Assembly: GCF_028858725.1 (NCBI RefSeq)
Contig: NC_084773.1
Location: 7,988,350-8,052,349, forward strand
Reading direction: 5' to 3'
DNA from: Colius striatus
Lineage: Eukaryota > Chordata > Aves > Coliiformes > Coliidae
Length of the DNA: 64,000 nucleotides
Shown here: piece by piece, positions 1-41,200 of the stretch
How positions within the stretch are numbered: position 1 is the first letter of the stretch
Layout: the number at the start of each line of letters is the position of its first letter
Notes under the pieces: generated by a model
Databases searched by the model: none
Told to the model about the DNA's origin: nothing
What the model saw: only the letters and a program-made list of their open reading frames with translations
Made by a program: the position numbers and the translations under genes

Positions 1-237
1 ATTATTAATTAAGATTAAGTTATTAGGATAAATTATTACTGTAAATTATTAAGAATTTTCTTGTACATGGGATAAATTTACTGCATTTACCTCAATGGGA
101 AAGATCTGAGGAGTATAAAGAGATTGTATTTCTGAAAGTGTTTTTCATAAATACTGAAGCAAGTTTAGACTGCAAGACCTACAGCTTCTGACAGTACAGG
201 TTACTAGGATGAAAGTCAAAGGCTTCTTTAATTGTAG

Positions 238-28559
<28,322 letters not shown>

Positions 28560-29762
28560 TATTTAGCAAGGAAAATGATTCTAAAAACAGAAAAAGTGCC
28601 TCATGGTTTCAAGATGCTAGGCACTAGCTGGAGTGAATAACCAATCAAGTTTTGTACAAGTGATGTCACGCCTCAAGGAAGCCATAACTAATAGATTTAT
28701 TATCTCCAGGTTGCCGAAACATGATCACAGCTGCAGTACGTCAAGTTTCCTCCCACAGAATCTTCAGTTCCTTTGTAGGAATGAGGGTATTTTGAAACCA
28801 AGCAGATTGTGACAATCAGTTTTTTGAGGGCTAGAGCGGGTTTCTGAGGTGTCTTTCAATTCAATTTCTTGCCTGTATTTCAGTCTTGTGCTGCTGTCCT
28901 TCCTAGTAGAGCAGGATTTTGTCACTGAAAATATCTGTATAAGTCTGGCCCAATTGCGTGGGAAATAGCAACATGAGAAGAGTGATGACAACCAGTAATG
29001 TCATTACCTCAGTACTCAATGGCATATCAGCTACCCGTTGCATATCCATTCTAAGATTGTTTTCAAATTTGCCTCCTGATTTCATAATGCTCTTCTAAAA
29101 TACAGTTTGTCATGCTCTACCTGTTAGAGATTGTTGGGAAGTTATATAAAGAATAATCTGTCATATGTAACAGCAGTTTACATAGGAAAATATCATTCAG
29201 ATGGTCTGTTTTATGACTATCACGTTAAGGGCAAAATACACTGGAATAATTGCATTCTTACTAATGCACTTGCAACCAGGTTATAGTAGAATTAAGTAAG
29301 ATAGTTTGCTAAAAATTATATAGTAGAAATTATTGTAAATGAATTGTAATATACAATGATTTGTATTTGTAAAGAGATGTTCTATATTTTGTAATTATTG
29401 TACCGTAATTGAACTGCAGCAATATTTATGGACCCTAATTATTGTAACTCTCCACAGAATTCTAGATAGAAGTATTTTTACTTGGAATATATAGATCTAT
29501 AGCATAAATATTTAAATAGAGACACCTCTCAGTGTAAATCTCTTTTTGGGATAAAGTGTCAAGTTTGAACTTGACAACAGAACAGATTATTTTCTTTTTT
29601 TTTTTTAATAATTGAGTCAAATGAATCTCTCTACATAAGGGATGCACAGTTGACTATTTACAGTCTTATACTTAGAAAGGTAAAAGATTTAAAGTTATTT
29701 TAACTTTTTTTTGCTTGAAAAAATAAGCTCTACTTTTATTTTTGTATAAATCCCATGCTAAA

Positions 29763-29768
29763 AATAAA
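29763..29768 (+). promoter_or_regulatory. Candidate polyadenylation signal, CACNA1D
   Basis: AATAAA about 1.2 kb after the stop codon. It is one of at least two canonical hexamers in the probable 3' UTR, and usage is unknown. Confidence 0.45.
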
Positions 29769-30457
29769 TACTAAAATTGTTTAAAAATTGACAAGTTCAT
29801 GCTAGGTCATTACTGGCCATGAGACAATTGGTTTTGACAAATATTACCTACATACCCTGCTTTTGATAGGAAGCATCTTGGGTGGAAAATATTTCACAGG
29901 TAAATGAAAATGCTTTATTTCATACTACTTACTCTGCTTGGAAAGAAAAGAAATATGATAAAGTGATTCTTCACAGAACCAAAAACATTGCTATAAGCAG
30001 TATACTATTTTATTGCCTCTTCTTTTGTTCTATGTGTACTATTTCAAAGATTTATTTTTATGCAATCAAGAGAGGGCTTAGATAATGTTCACAATGCAGT
30101 AAAACCCTGAAATAACTTTGAGGCTGAAATGACCTTGGAGGAAAATCAAAAACTGCTGAAAGCTACTGTCTATTTTGTTAGCACTGGATAACAATGACTT
30201 GTTCTAACAAGTTCTCTTATCAGGTTTTACCTGTAGTTCATATGTTAGATAGCAATCCAGTTCACATTTTTACAAATGTGATGTTTAAAACATGTCAATA
30301 CACATTTTGTACATAATGACAGTTTCCTATGAATAGCTCACAGACTTCCTCTGAAATCATTCTTATTTCAAATGCCAGGATAAGAACTTAAAAGGTTTGT
30401 AAATGATTTCTTGACCTACATCATTTTGTATTAAAACAAATGCAAAATGTTCTTCAA

Positions 30458-30463
30458 AATAAA
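30458..30463 (+). promoter_or_regulatory. Candidate distal polyadenylation signal, CACNA1D
   Basis: AATAAA about 1.9 kb after the stop codon, followed within 20-30 bases by T-rich sequence typical of a downstream element. Confidence 0.4.
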
Positions 30464-30484
30464 ACTGTGTAATAATTTTATTAT

Positions 30485-33400
30485 ACTTCAGACTCCTTTT
30501 ACTAACAGTTTTTCACCAAGAAGCTCCAAAAGTTAAATTTTGTTTGCACTATTTGAAGAATGGGAGGGAATGTGTGGAAGTATGGTCACTAGTTTACACT
30601 ATAATAGTCTTATTTATAAATGATTGCTGTTAACCAGACAGAAATAGAGAAATTAGAGCATTCATATAAAAAAGAATACTATTACTCCCCAACTCTCTAG
30701 AGAATTATTATTTCCCTGGATAGCGATCTACAGAAACAATTGAGAAAATCTGTCAAAAATCTGACTAAAATATCAAAACAAGCCTTTCATGCTGTCTGGG
30801 AGGAAACAGCTGGGCAGGTTACCCAGCTGTAGTCACTTTGTTACACTTTTCCTACTCCCAGAAACAAACTTTAGGAGACCAAAATGGAGTTTGTTGGATC
30901 TGGTATCACTGTGAAACAATGAGTAGTTTTCAACACTCCACGTCCTGTGGTATACCCACTTCTGAAAACTACCTTTAAGGCAGCTGAAGTTGAACATTAA
31001 TTAAAAAAACAAACCAAAAAACAAAACTGCATGGACTTTTGATAGCACATCAAATTTGGCAGGAAACAGAAAACAATATGCTGACCTCACTGTGTTTTCT
31101 TGCTACTATAGTTAGTCCTTAGCGTTCAATAATCTGATGAGACACACTTTTGAGCATATTTGCTATTTTATGAGAAAACAGTACTTACCAAAATAAATAA
31201 TGGAGATCTAGTTCCAAACCATGTTTGCAGTTTAAGGGAGAACATATATATGGATATATAGAATACCTGCTCGATTTTATTACGTAAGTATACAGAATAA
31301 TCTATATATATGCACAATTACATGGTAATTAGCAACCTTAAAATACTGCAATCATTGTAATCACCTAATACAGAAAAACTAGAAGTTACCTCAACAATTA
31401 AAGCATATTTCTTGAGTTTCCAGATTTGTTTATATATGTGTATGATGACAGAACACAGTATTAAAGATTTAAACACTGCTAAGTCTTTTACACTGAAGTA
31501 AGTTCACTGAAAGACAAAATATATAAAATATATTAATATTTGAACAATGTCTTTATTTTTGAGCTTGGATGACAGAAGAACAGAGACTAAAAATTGTAAT
31601 ACTATCATAAGATCTACTTGTTTTCTCTCTACAATGACTCATTTTAACTACAATTTTTAAAAATCCTTGTTTCTGTGTTTATTTTATAGAACTCAGCTTC
31701 TAGGGTTCCAGTGTTTACATAGCTGCCTGATTGGGTTGCAGGCTAATTAAAATCAAACACTTCGAGAGGATTTTAAGCTGCAGAAACATAAGAAGTTCTG
31801 GTGTACAAAACCTTGAGTGGCCTTACATAAATTAAATACAATGCAATTTTGCAAATACTGATATTTTTGGCTGCTTTTAAAAGCACTTATCATGCTAAAG
31901 CAACTTGAAGTGAAATATACCTACAAAAGAAACAATTTTGGTCACTTTTCTTTCTTTATTTCTTTGTCCCCAGCCAGATACCTCCAACTGTGAGGCATCT
32001 GCAGCAAGCTATTAGAGTGGAAATGCTGCTGTTCTCATTCACAACACTTTTGCTGGTTCAAGCCATGCTGGCAGGTCTAATAACTTCCACATTCTTAGAT
32101 CAAACAGTTTTAACAGTTAACTGGTTTTTACTACATAATGTGATATAATTTGTGCATTTATTAAAAAATGTATTACCTGGGTAGAACTGGGAACATTATT
32201 CAATCATACGCTGTATTGCTTTGTTAAATAAGTAAAATTCTGGAATCCTCAGCCTGTACTCTGCAATCCAACCAGGTATAAAAGCTGGCTAATTTTAGCT
32301 AGCAGTCTGCCAGTGCTCCACAGAGCATGTTAGAGTATCTTGTACCTCTTCCAAGTATCCCTTAGCAGACTTGACTCTGGTAGAAGTAAGAACGATTTTA
32401 ACAAGACTTCAGTATCTGCAACCAGATACAGTGCAGGAGAAACTCAGAGCAGCTTGATGCTACCTAAAAATTTCCCTAGGGCAGCAGATGTTTTGAATAC
32501 CTGAGCCATTTCTTTAGCATTGCATCAAGGGATACAGTGTGTAGCAGTGAGGCCTAAACTAATAAAGCAAACGCAGTTCACAGCAATGAAAGTATTTAAG
32601 TGATTAGAAGTGGAGGAATCTGCAAGGTAGCTGTGCTTAGAACTGCAGGAAAAGATGATGTTTCAGAAGTGCTTGATTATCTGATGACACACTGCAGCCA
32701 TGTGCACCTGAACATAAGGCACACATGCAGTTTGTCATCTTTTCGGAGCTTGACATAATGGCAGAGGATGGCTCTATGTGTGTTCAGTAGTAAGTTATAT
32801 AAGATAGTGGCTAGTTAATTCTCTGCAGTTGCATAATAACAATTCTCATCTTACATGCTGAGAGTGGAAACCAATATTGTAAATCTGCAAATTCATAAAC
32901 TTCGGTATTTCATCTTTCCCAATTGCTTCCCCTCTCAACTGCACAGGACTGTGGTCTCACCAGTATATATTACTCTGAATATCCTAAAATTTTGCATTCC
33001 AAATGATACTAAGATACCTAAGAATACCTTTAAATTAAAATCTCAAATGCCCAGGCACTGAATAGTAATTATTTGCCATAAAAAGGTAACGCCATAGTTC
33101 ATGCTTTCCTCAGTTGCATTGGATGAATTGTCTTATTAACACACCTAATGAGTAACCTATGACTTAAAATATTCTTGCTGTTCCCCTCATTCCAAAAGAA
33201 TGCAGCACATAGAAAACATTTACCTGTCTCCTTTGGGAGTGGAATTCGCTGCTATTATCTTCCATCCACAGTGTTTTTATTTATCTTTATGCAGATACTC
33301 TAACGAATGAAGTCCTTTCCCTCAGCAGCAGGGCTTCCAACCAGTGCCTTACAGCATGCAGCACCAGGTAGAAGTGCCTGCGTTAAACATCTGCAGTTTT

Positions 33401-34720
33401 CCCTCTAGCCAACATCTGAGTCAGCATTTTTTTACAATCTCCTCAATGGTGTGAAATTCCATTTTTCTGAAAAAAAAGTTTATTCTGTTTATCACAAGTC
33501 CTGAGCAAACTTAAGCTACAGAAGCTTTTATTTTGACAGCCTCTTAGCCAGATGTTGTTTTGCAACACTGAATAAATCAAAACAATTCAATAGATTCAAC
33601 TTCATTCAATGAGTTCAGTTTCTGTAGTTTTGAATTTTTTTAAATCAGTACCTGAAAGTTAGACTGATACAGAAAAAAGCTATGAAAGATCTTGCTTCAC
33701 AATCTGAAGATGTTAAGCCAAAAATCTAGGTTCTAACTAAAATAGAGCATTGGTTCGATGAATAAGTTACTTGCCTTCTAATGGAAAAAGATCTCTTTCC
33801 CATATCATCAGTATCTGACCTTATACAGTTATTTTTACAAACTTTTCATTTTTAATCTAGCTTGGCTGTAATTTTTTAAATATAATCTGAGTGACAGTAA
33901 TGCACCATCCAGAATATTTGCTGAGAAATATCTTCTGCAAAGACCAGTAACTTTAAAGACATTATAGGAAGTGCAGACCTCTTACTGTGTTAGATGATAA
34001 TGTGTACAACTAAATCTGCTTAAATTGTCAACTGAATTCTGTGAAGCTCCTTGTGAAAAAAACAAGGAGAAATTCCAGTTTTCCAGTATATTTTTATAAC
34101 AGTCAGCTCCTCTTCTTTATTTTTTTAGAAAAATCAGTTTTTGAAGTATAATGTGTATTTTCTTTCTGAATACTATACAATTAAGACTGCTAAGTGTAGT
34201 GAAATCTAACTTTCAGCAAGGATTTGTAAACTGTGTATTCCTCTTAAAAAAATGCATTTGACAGATTTGGAACCATATGCAAGTTCCTCTCTCCTACGCA
34301 CTCTGATATGAATTACTTTGGCCTGTGAATATGAAATTGTATAAATGGTTACATTTATTTAAGGCTTCTTTGCAAGATATGGGGATTACTGACTAGCTGT
34401 TATCTTGGGTAACACTCTCACAGCAGTTAAAATCCTTCCTTTAAATAACAAGGCATACCATGATGATTTTCAAAATAGCACATATTAATCTCTGCCATTC
34501 CTCATGAGATTGTACAGTATTTCTGGCTTGTGTGCACAACTGTCTTGTCATTTAGAAATAGTTTCTCTTCAACAAAAAAAAATTAATTGTACCACAAAAG
34601 GTCATATTTAACTACAATAAGCAGTTTAAGCCAACTGAATAAAAACTTAATAGGTACTCTAAGATAAGAGAATGGTTGAAGTAATAGTTATTTGAATAGA
34701 GTATGTTGTTCTGCATGGAA
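30485..34720. other. Spacer between convergent CACNA1D and CHDH
   Basis: AT-rich DNA between the 3' ends of two convergent genes. Some of it may be further CACNA1D 3' UTR or CHDH 3' UTR. I see no exon, RNA gene or transposon; open frames are at most about 68 codons. Confidence 0.65.
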
Positions 34721-34726
34721 TTTATT
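34721..34726 (-). promoter_or_regulatory. Candidate polyadenylation signal, CHDH
   Basis: Reads AATAAA on the - strand, about 80 bases after the CHDH stop codon. This would give a very short 3' UTR; longer forms are possible. Confidence 0.5.
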
Positions 34727-34804
34727 TTGTTGGCATGTTCAGTACGAGGTACCAACAGGTTGATGAAAGTCTAAGTGGAAAAAGATGTGAAAGGATAAGA
34801 ATGC

Positions 34805-35223
34805 TTATCTCTGTGTTTCCAAGGTCTTGGGCTTATATACAGGAACATTTTTCTCCTGAAGTGATGGGAGGCCCTTGATTATATCTGCAGCTTTCTCTGC
34901 TATCATAATAGTTGGGGCATTCAAATTTCCACTGACAACACTAGGCATTATTGAAGCATCTACAACTCTCAAGTTTTCAACACCAATCACTTTTGTTTGG
35001 GAATCAACTACAGCAGTGCTATCTGAAAGCTGACCCATTTTACAGGTGCAGGAAGGATGATAAGCACTGTCAGCCTTCTGCCTTACAAAAGCATCTATTT
35101 CTTTGTCAGACTGAACATGGTTTCCTGGTTGAATTTCAGGTCCACGAAATTTTTCAAAAGCTTTCTGAGCAAAGATCTCTCTGGTCAACTTGATACACTG
35201 GCGGAATTCCCAAATATCTCTTT
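34805..35223 (-). CDS. CHDH: CHDH terminal coding exon with catalytic residues
   Basis: 419 nt including the stop. Encodes [32 protein letters not shown] with the catalytic His, [20 protein letters not shown] with the catalytic Asn, and the conserved end [13 protein letters not shown]. Minus-strand acceptor CATACAG. Confidence 0.97.
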
Positions 35224-38200
35224 CTGTATGGAGAGAAAATAACAACACTGTAAGTACACCTTTAATTTAGTAACACCTATACAGTGCATAACAGAAAAAA
35301 TAGCATCACAGGAAAAAGGCTGGAGGCAGAGTCTCTCACTGCTGATAGCCATACTAAAGCAGAATATTTTTCAAAGTCCCACATATTTACATTCACTTTG
35401 AACAAAACTGTCAGTTGGACAGCGTGATGCAACAAACAGTAAGAACTCTGACAGCATCCCCAACTGGGAATATTCTTTGGTTTATACAGTGCTTTGTGCA
35501 ATGCTCTCTTTTGATACCGACTTTTATAAATGAGAAATAAATAACAATTCACTAACCAGCACTTCTGAACTCGTGTTGAGTAGATATGAAAATCTGTTTC
35601 TGAAACAGGCAGGAAATAAGCTACCAACAGAGCAAGGAGAGGCTAAATGTACCTGTTGACATGTAGTTAGGTTCAATGATCGGATGGTCATTTGGGTCTG
35701 TACTCTTCAGCTTTAGCCAGCCCACACTTGTGGTCCTCATGGGTCCCACGTGGACCTGCAACACCCATGCTATGCTCATGACACAGTCTCACCAGATGGA
35801 TTTCCAAATTCAGTTGGATTTGGGGGTTTTGAGTTTCTTTTTTGCAATTTGGACAGTCTTTACAAATTAAGCAAATGTAGATCTTAAGGGAAGATCATGG
35901 AAAAGGCCATTGAACATTTTTTCATTTAACATAAATTTATTATAAATACAATATTTAATAAGAGGAAGGGAATACACCCATCTTATAAACTGACAGCTGT
36001 TCTTTTAAATTAAAATACAAGCAAAGCTTTCTAATATAATCAGCAATCAGCCCAAATTACTATCACTGAAAAAAAAAGAGATAAGCAAGAAGAAACATGT
36101 ATTGGGGTTTGGATTTGTGCCAATGAATAAATGAGTGGCCTCATCCATTCTTGCTTAAACCTCTCTCTGGATTGCAGTGAAAGAGGGTTTTACTTTTGTA
36201 CAGCATTTAGTACAGTGGCATCCTAATCAATAACACTATGGCACTTCAGTAGCACACATACTTAAACAGCAGTTCAATTCTTGCCCCTTTGCAAAGGGAA
36301 AGCTCATGTTTTTTCCCCCAATGTAGGAGGTTAAGCCAGCACTTTTGTATTATGCTGAACAAAGTCTTTTTCAGTATACAGCCAAATTATCAATATTTGT
36401 AACAGAGTGTAAATCTCCTTGCTAATCACTAAAGAATATTATTGGAATATGTTCTTCAACAACTCACCTGGTAAGCTTCCATTGTGGAAGCAACTCGACC
36501 ATGATCAATCACCTGAGAAGGGAGAAAGTGGAACTGAATGTCAGGGTGAGGAACCCCTGGTTCACTGCGGATAAAACCACCAGATTCTAGGTGGGCAGTA
36601 GCTCCCTCACCTAGACAGTGTAAATGAGACAGAAAATGTCATTAGAAGACCTCACAAAAGCAGGAAATCTACATCTTAACCCTTAGTTTCTCTACTATGA
36701 ATTACTTCTATATACTGTGGCAGTTTCAAGGAACAGAAATCCATTATAAAGAGCTTGGAATTCAAGCAATATGCTTCACTTTCATCTGCTTTTTAATCAC
36801 TAGATAAATGTTAAGTGTGCATAACTTTGGAAATCTCAGTTATCACTTATCTGAGATGTTGGGATGTTACATTTATCTCACTGTAACTGGCAGGCCTAGG
36901 GTCTAACTCCAGGGACATCCTGATATTACTGCACTGCATGCTCCGTGACATACAGTACAGTTATCCATCAGTCACAACTAACAGGCAGAGCCATCCACAG
37001 TACCTATCCTGAAGAGATAAAATGAAGAGTCTGCAATGCCTCTTATGTTATTTTCACATCTGTTTAAAACCATGATTGCCCTCAATATTTACTTGCATGG
37101 TAAAAAGCCCCATATGTCCAGTGTAAGTTGTCAAATCCAAACATAATAATTTGGCAAATGATGAAAACCTCAACTTTGGCCAAACTATTTTACTTAATTT
37201 TTCTTAACATAAGAAAGATAAAAAAATGTTAAAAACACAATGTATAAAAACCTCCCTTGTTACCTAAGAACTAATAACTGTTTCAAAATATTTTGATTCG
37301 GAAAGAAATAATTAAAATAGTTCACTTGCAAGCCCCAGTTATTTCCCAGAACATGAAAAAAATTATATATGAAGGCTCCCCAACTTTGAAATGAATGCAT
37401 GAAAGGCTGTAAGAATTCTAAATCAATCAATGGTAGAATGATTGCATACTTTGTTCCTTACCTGTAAACTTCCAAAGCCACTCTAGACCAATCCTCACCA
37501 TGTTAACTGGCTTTTGTGCATTATATAGAGTAACAGGTTTGGTGCACTTTTGCTGGACATACACCTCTAAATGATCTTGAAGGTTCTGGCCTACTCCTGG
37601 CAGGAGGCAGAAATGAAGAGGGAGAAGAAAGGGAAAAAAAGTGTTATTTCCCACAGAAAAATTACACACAACATTTACATTCAGAAAACAGCATAAATGG
37701 GAACTAACTAACCCCTTACAAGGGCAGTGATGACTAAGACCAAGACCATGAGTCATATCAGCCTTTTGCTCATGACAGAATATAGTTTTACATAAATATA
37801 GCATAACTAGAATGAAAACAGGAAGTTTAATGGCAGACATATCACTTGTTCTAAAATTGCCAGATATGACTTCTGAGTACAGTACTAGCTTTTTTAGCTC
37901 TAAGGAACAGTTCACGTTATTCCTTTTATCTTTGAATATAGAATTTATTTATTTATATAGAATTATAGTGGGAGTTTATACAATTCCTTGTGGATCAAAA
38001 TCCATTCAAAATTCTAAATTATAATATGATGCTTTACTTTAAAAGTACTCAGTGGCATTTTTCAGCCAGGCATTTTTCACTATCAGATGTAATAAAGTGT
38101 AGGAGTTTATTGCTCAGTTCAATGCATGTTTCCACTGACTTGTAACTGATTTCAGTGCACACAACTTGACATAAAAACAACTGAACTTCATAGATTCATT

Positions 38201-41200
38201 TCATTTAATGGTCTTTGAATTGCATCCATAGGACGAGGTAAGGTTAAAAGAGATAATAAAATTACCAGGAAGATGGCAAACAACAGGGATCCCCAGCTTT
38301 TTAAGATCATCTGCATTACCAATCCCAGACAACATAAGCAGCTGTGGAGAATTTATGGCACCTCCACTTAAAATGACATCTTTACTGGCAAAAGCCTAAA
38401 AGGAAATGAGCACAAAAGTGCTAAGATTATTACACCTGATCCGAACACGAGCAATATGTCAAGAGCTTCTTTTCCGACATGCTATTCTGATCCAGATTAG
38501 ACACTCTTCCCTCACATTTTTCTCATTCTAAATATATTCCTGTCTTGCCAGAAGTTTCTGCAGAGAGAACTGATCAAACTTTTACTTTGGTAATATCTGT
38601 ATCAGTTTGTAAATGAAAATTCAGACTCCTAAGGAAGATTTTAAATTCAGAGACATGCTAGATTGAAATTCTCAAGAATTTATTTTCTTAATTCAACCAA
38701 GACTAATGTTTGGCTTCTTAGCTCCTTGTAGTCCTCAGAAGCCTCCCAACCACTAAAGCACTACTGAGAAAACTCTGATTGCAGGCATATATGTATTTCT
38801 GTTTTGCTGACAGACTTGACATTAAATGGTTTGAGACTGAGCTCCGAGCCAGTTTTCTAAAGCTTCCTCTGCAACTATTTTTGGCATATCTTCTTTCTAA
38901 GGATTTCTGCCCAAAAATATCCTCATTTAGCAATACCAAAATTGTTCTCTGTGTGAATCTGGGCGCTACCTCTTCCCTATTACCACATCTCTTAAATTTA
39001 GGATCAGAACTAACCCCCTTACTACCTTTAACCGTTAAAACAAAAAACTATGCGGAATCAAAGAAAATATTTATACCCTCCTCCTTTCCCCTTTACTCTT
39101 TGAAAGAGAATTATGTGAGTGGACCCAACCTTGTTCAAACCATCCCTTTGTATTGAAGTGAGATGGTTCACACGCACACTGCATGTATGCCTTCCCAGTC
39201 TCACTATGTTGCCTATTGAAATACAAGTTATCTTTTGCATACACACCGAGTTAGGCAGCCGATTACAAACTGAATAGTAACTCTTGCACATTAGTTAAAA
39301 AGAAAACAGACTCCAGAATCACTTGTCCTGAAGAGCAACTGTGCCATAGAAGAAACAAAAAGTAAGCATCAATTTCTATTTAATGCCAATTCTTATGCTA
39401 CCTGAGGCAGTCCAATGTCTTAAAGCAATATGCATTTGCAAACGTAATAGCAAAACATTTATCTGTGAATTCTAATATATCAGTGAAGAAAACAAAGATG
39501 AGGCACACAATTATGCCCCTGAACTTCCTCTCATTAGCAAGCTAATCCCATATGGGTCCAAGGAAACATAACTGTTATTGCTCATCTGCATTCTCCACTT
39601 TTCCAGAATGTAACGTGCTATCATGAATAACTACTTGGTTTTGTATGAGATGAGAAATTTAGCTTCTAAAGCAACATTAAAAGGTGCTATTTTTTCCTGT
39701 TGTATGGTGAAGTATTAACAGATTAGCATGGAGTGTGTACTAACTTGTAGTCACCCTGTCCTTTTTGAATGGCATCTCAGCTATACAGAATGATGGTAAA
39801 CGGGATTGTTGCTAGTAGTAAGATCAAAATGTAATACAAAGATAAACTCTGATAAATTGTTTCTGCACTATTTATCTGATATTGCCAACAGACAGCCAGT
39901 GATAACATTTTTTTATTCATTATTGTTTTGCTCTAGGCAGTCATTAGTATGTTAAGACTAATACACAGCAGATCTGTGACTGCTGGATCAATACCTTGAT
40001 CTGTATTTGGTGTGTTATACAAATAAAAGTTATTTATATTTTCTATGGTACACACAGAACAGGTGCCAGTTTGTTCCAGGTAGCATTTGAATGATACTCA
40101 TTTGGTCTCTGCTCACTGCAGTCAGCACTGTGGTTATTCTTAGCCCATAATATAGTCTTTCATTGTGCTTATAGGTAACATGCAAAGAGGAAAAACTGAC
40201 TTATTTAGTCCACCTTTAAATACATCTTTTTGTCTCACTCTGAGCTTAAAACTCCAGGAATGTTCATTCTACCTTCTCTACTTTTGTCAGGGGCCTTACT
40301 GGAATCCTTGGAGCTCTCTGGGACCCCAGTGTCAACTGAAATAACAATTAGGTCACTGGCTTGTTGAACAGGTTTTAATTCATGCTTGAATCAGGTTTTG
40401 ATGACCTTTTAACTTTACTGATGGCTGACGTAAAAGAGATCCTACCTAAAATAGACTGTAAAAACAAAAACATTTTAATATAATCAAGTATTTAATCTTG
40501 ATGTTCATAATGTAATAAAATTATTAGCTCTTCCATCTTGACGAGTATGACATTTTCCAGAAAGTAAAAGCAGATGAGTCCTGCAATCTTGATGTTGGGG
40601 CAAAAAATAAAAGAAAGGACATATTTTGAAGGTGTACTTTTTATGATATATATACTACAAATACATATCATTCACTATGTATAATTAATACACAGATTAA
40701 TATGTATGAAAAATCACAGCAGTTTAAGAATTTTGCAGTTAAAATGGTCCAGTATTCAGAAAGCCTTTGAACATATGCAATTAGCTTTCCAAGACTTCAA
40801 TAAAATTAATCTTGATAATAGCACAGTAGTGAACAGTAAATAGAGGCTCTGTTTCAACAGACATATAATAGCTCATGAAACTAATTCTATTTTCTTCAAC
40901 TTTTGTTTTATGCTGTTAAAATGATTATCACTACCAATCCACTTAGAAAACAACAGATTCGTTCCGTGCCTTAGAAAATGAAAGAACCATTTCTTTATAT
41001 TGCATTTTAACTTCTAGCAGGTGTTCAGTCACAGAACAGTTCTCTGTTGAGTCTTGTAAGCCCCACTGGACTCAAATCATCAAAAGTTGTACTCTCATTA
41101 GGGTGCTACCATCACATTTTTAAACTGTTTTATAATATGACTAAATATTTTATTAACATAAAAATCTCTTTCAGTCAATTTCCTAGTTACATACTCCATC

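Larger units (their letters stand above)
28560..30484 (+). other. CACNA1D: CACNA1D 3' UTR (extent inferred)
   Basis: AT-rich sequence after the stop codon with candidate polyadenylation signals AATAAA at 29763 and 30458. The true 3' end is not determinable from sequence alone. No repeat was recognised. Confidence 0.6.
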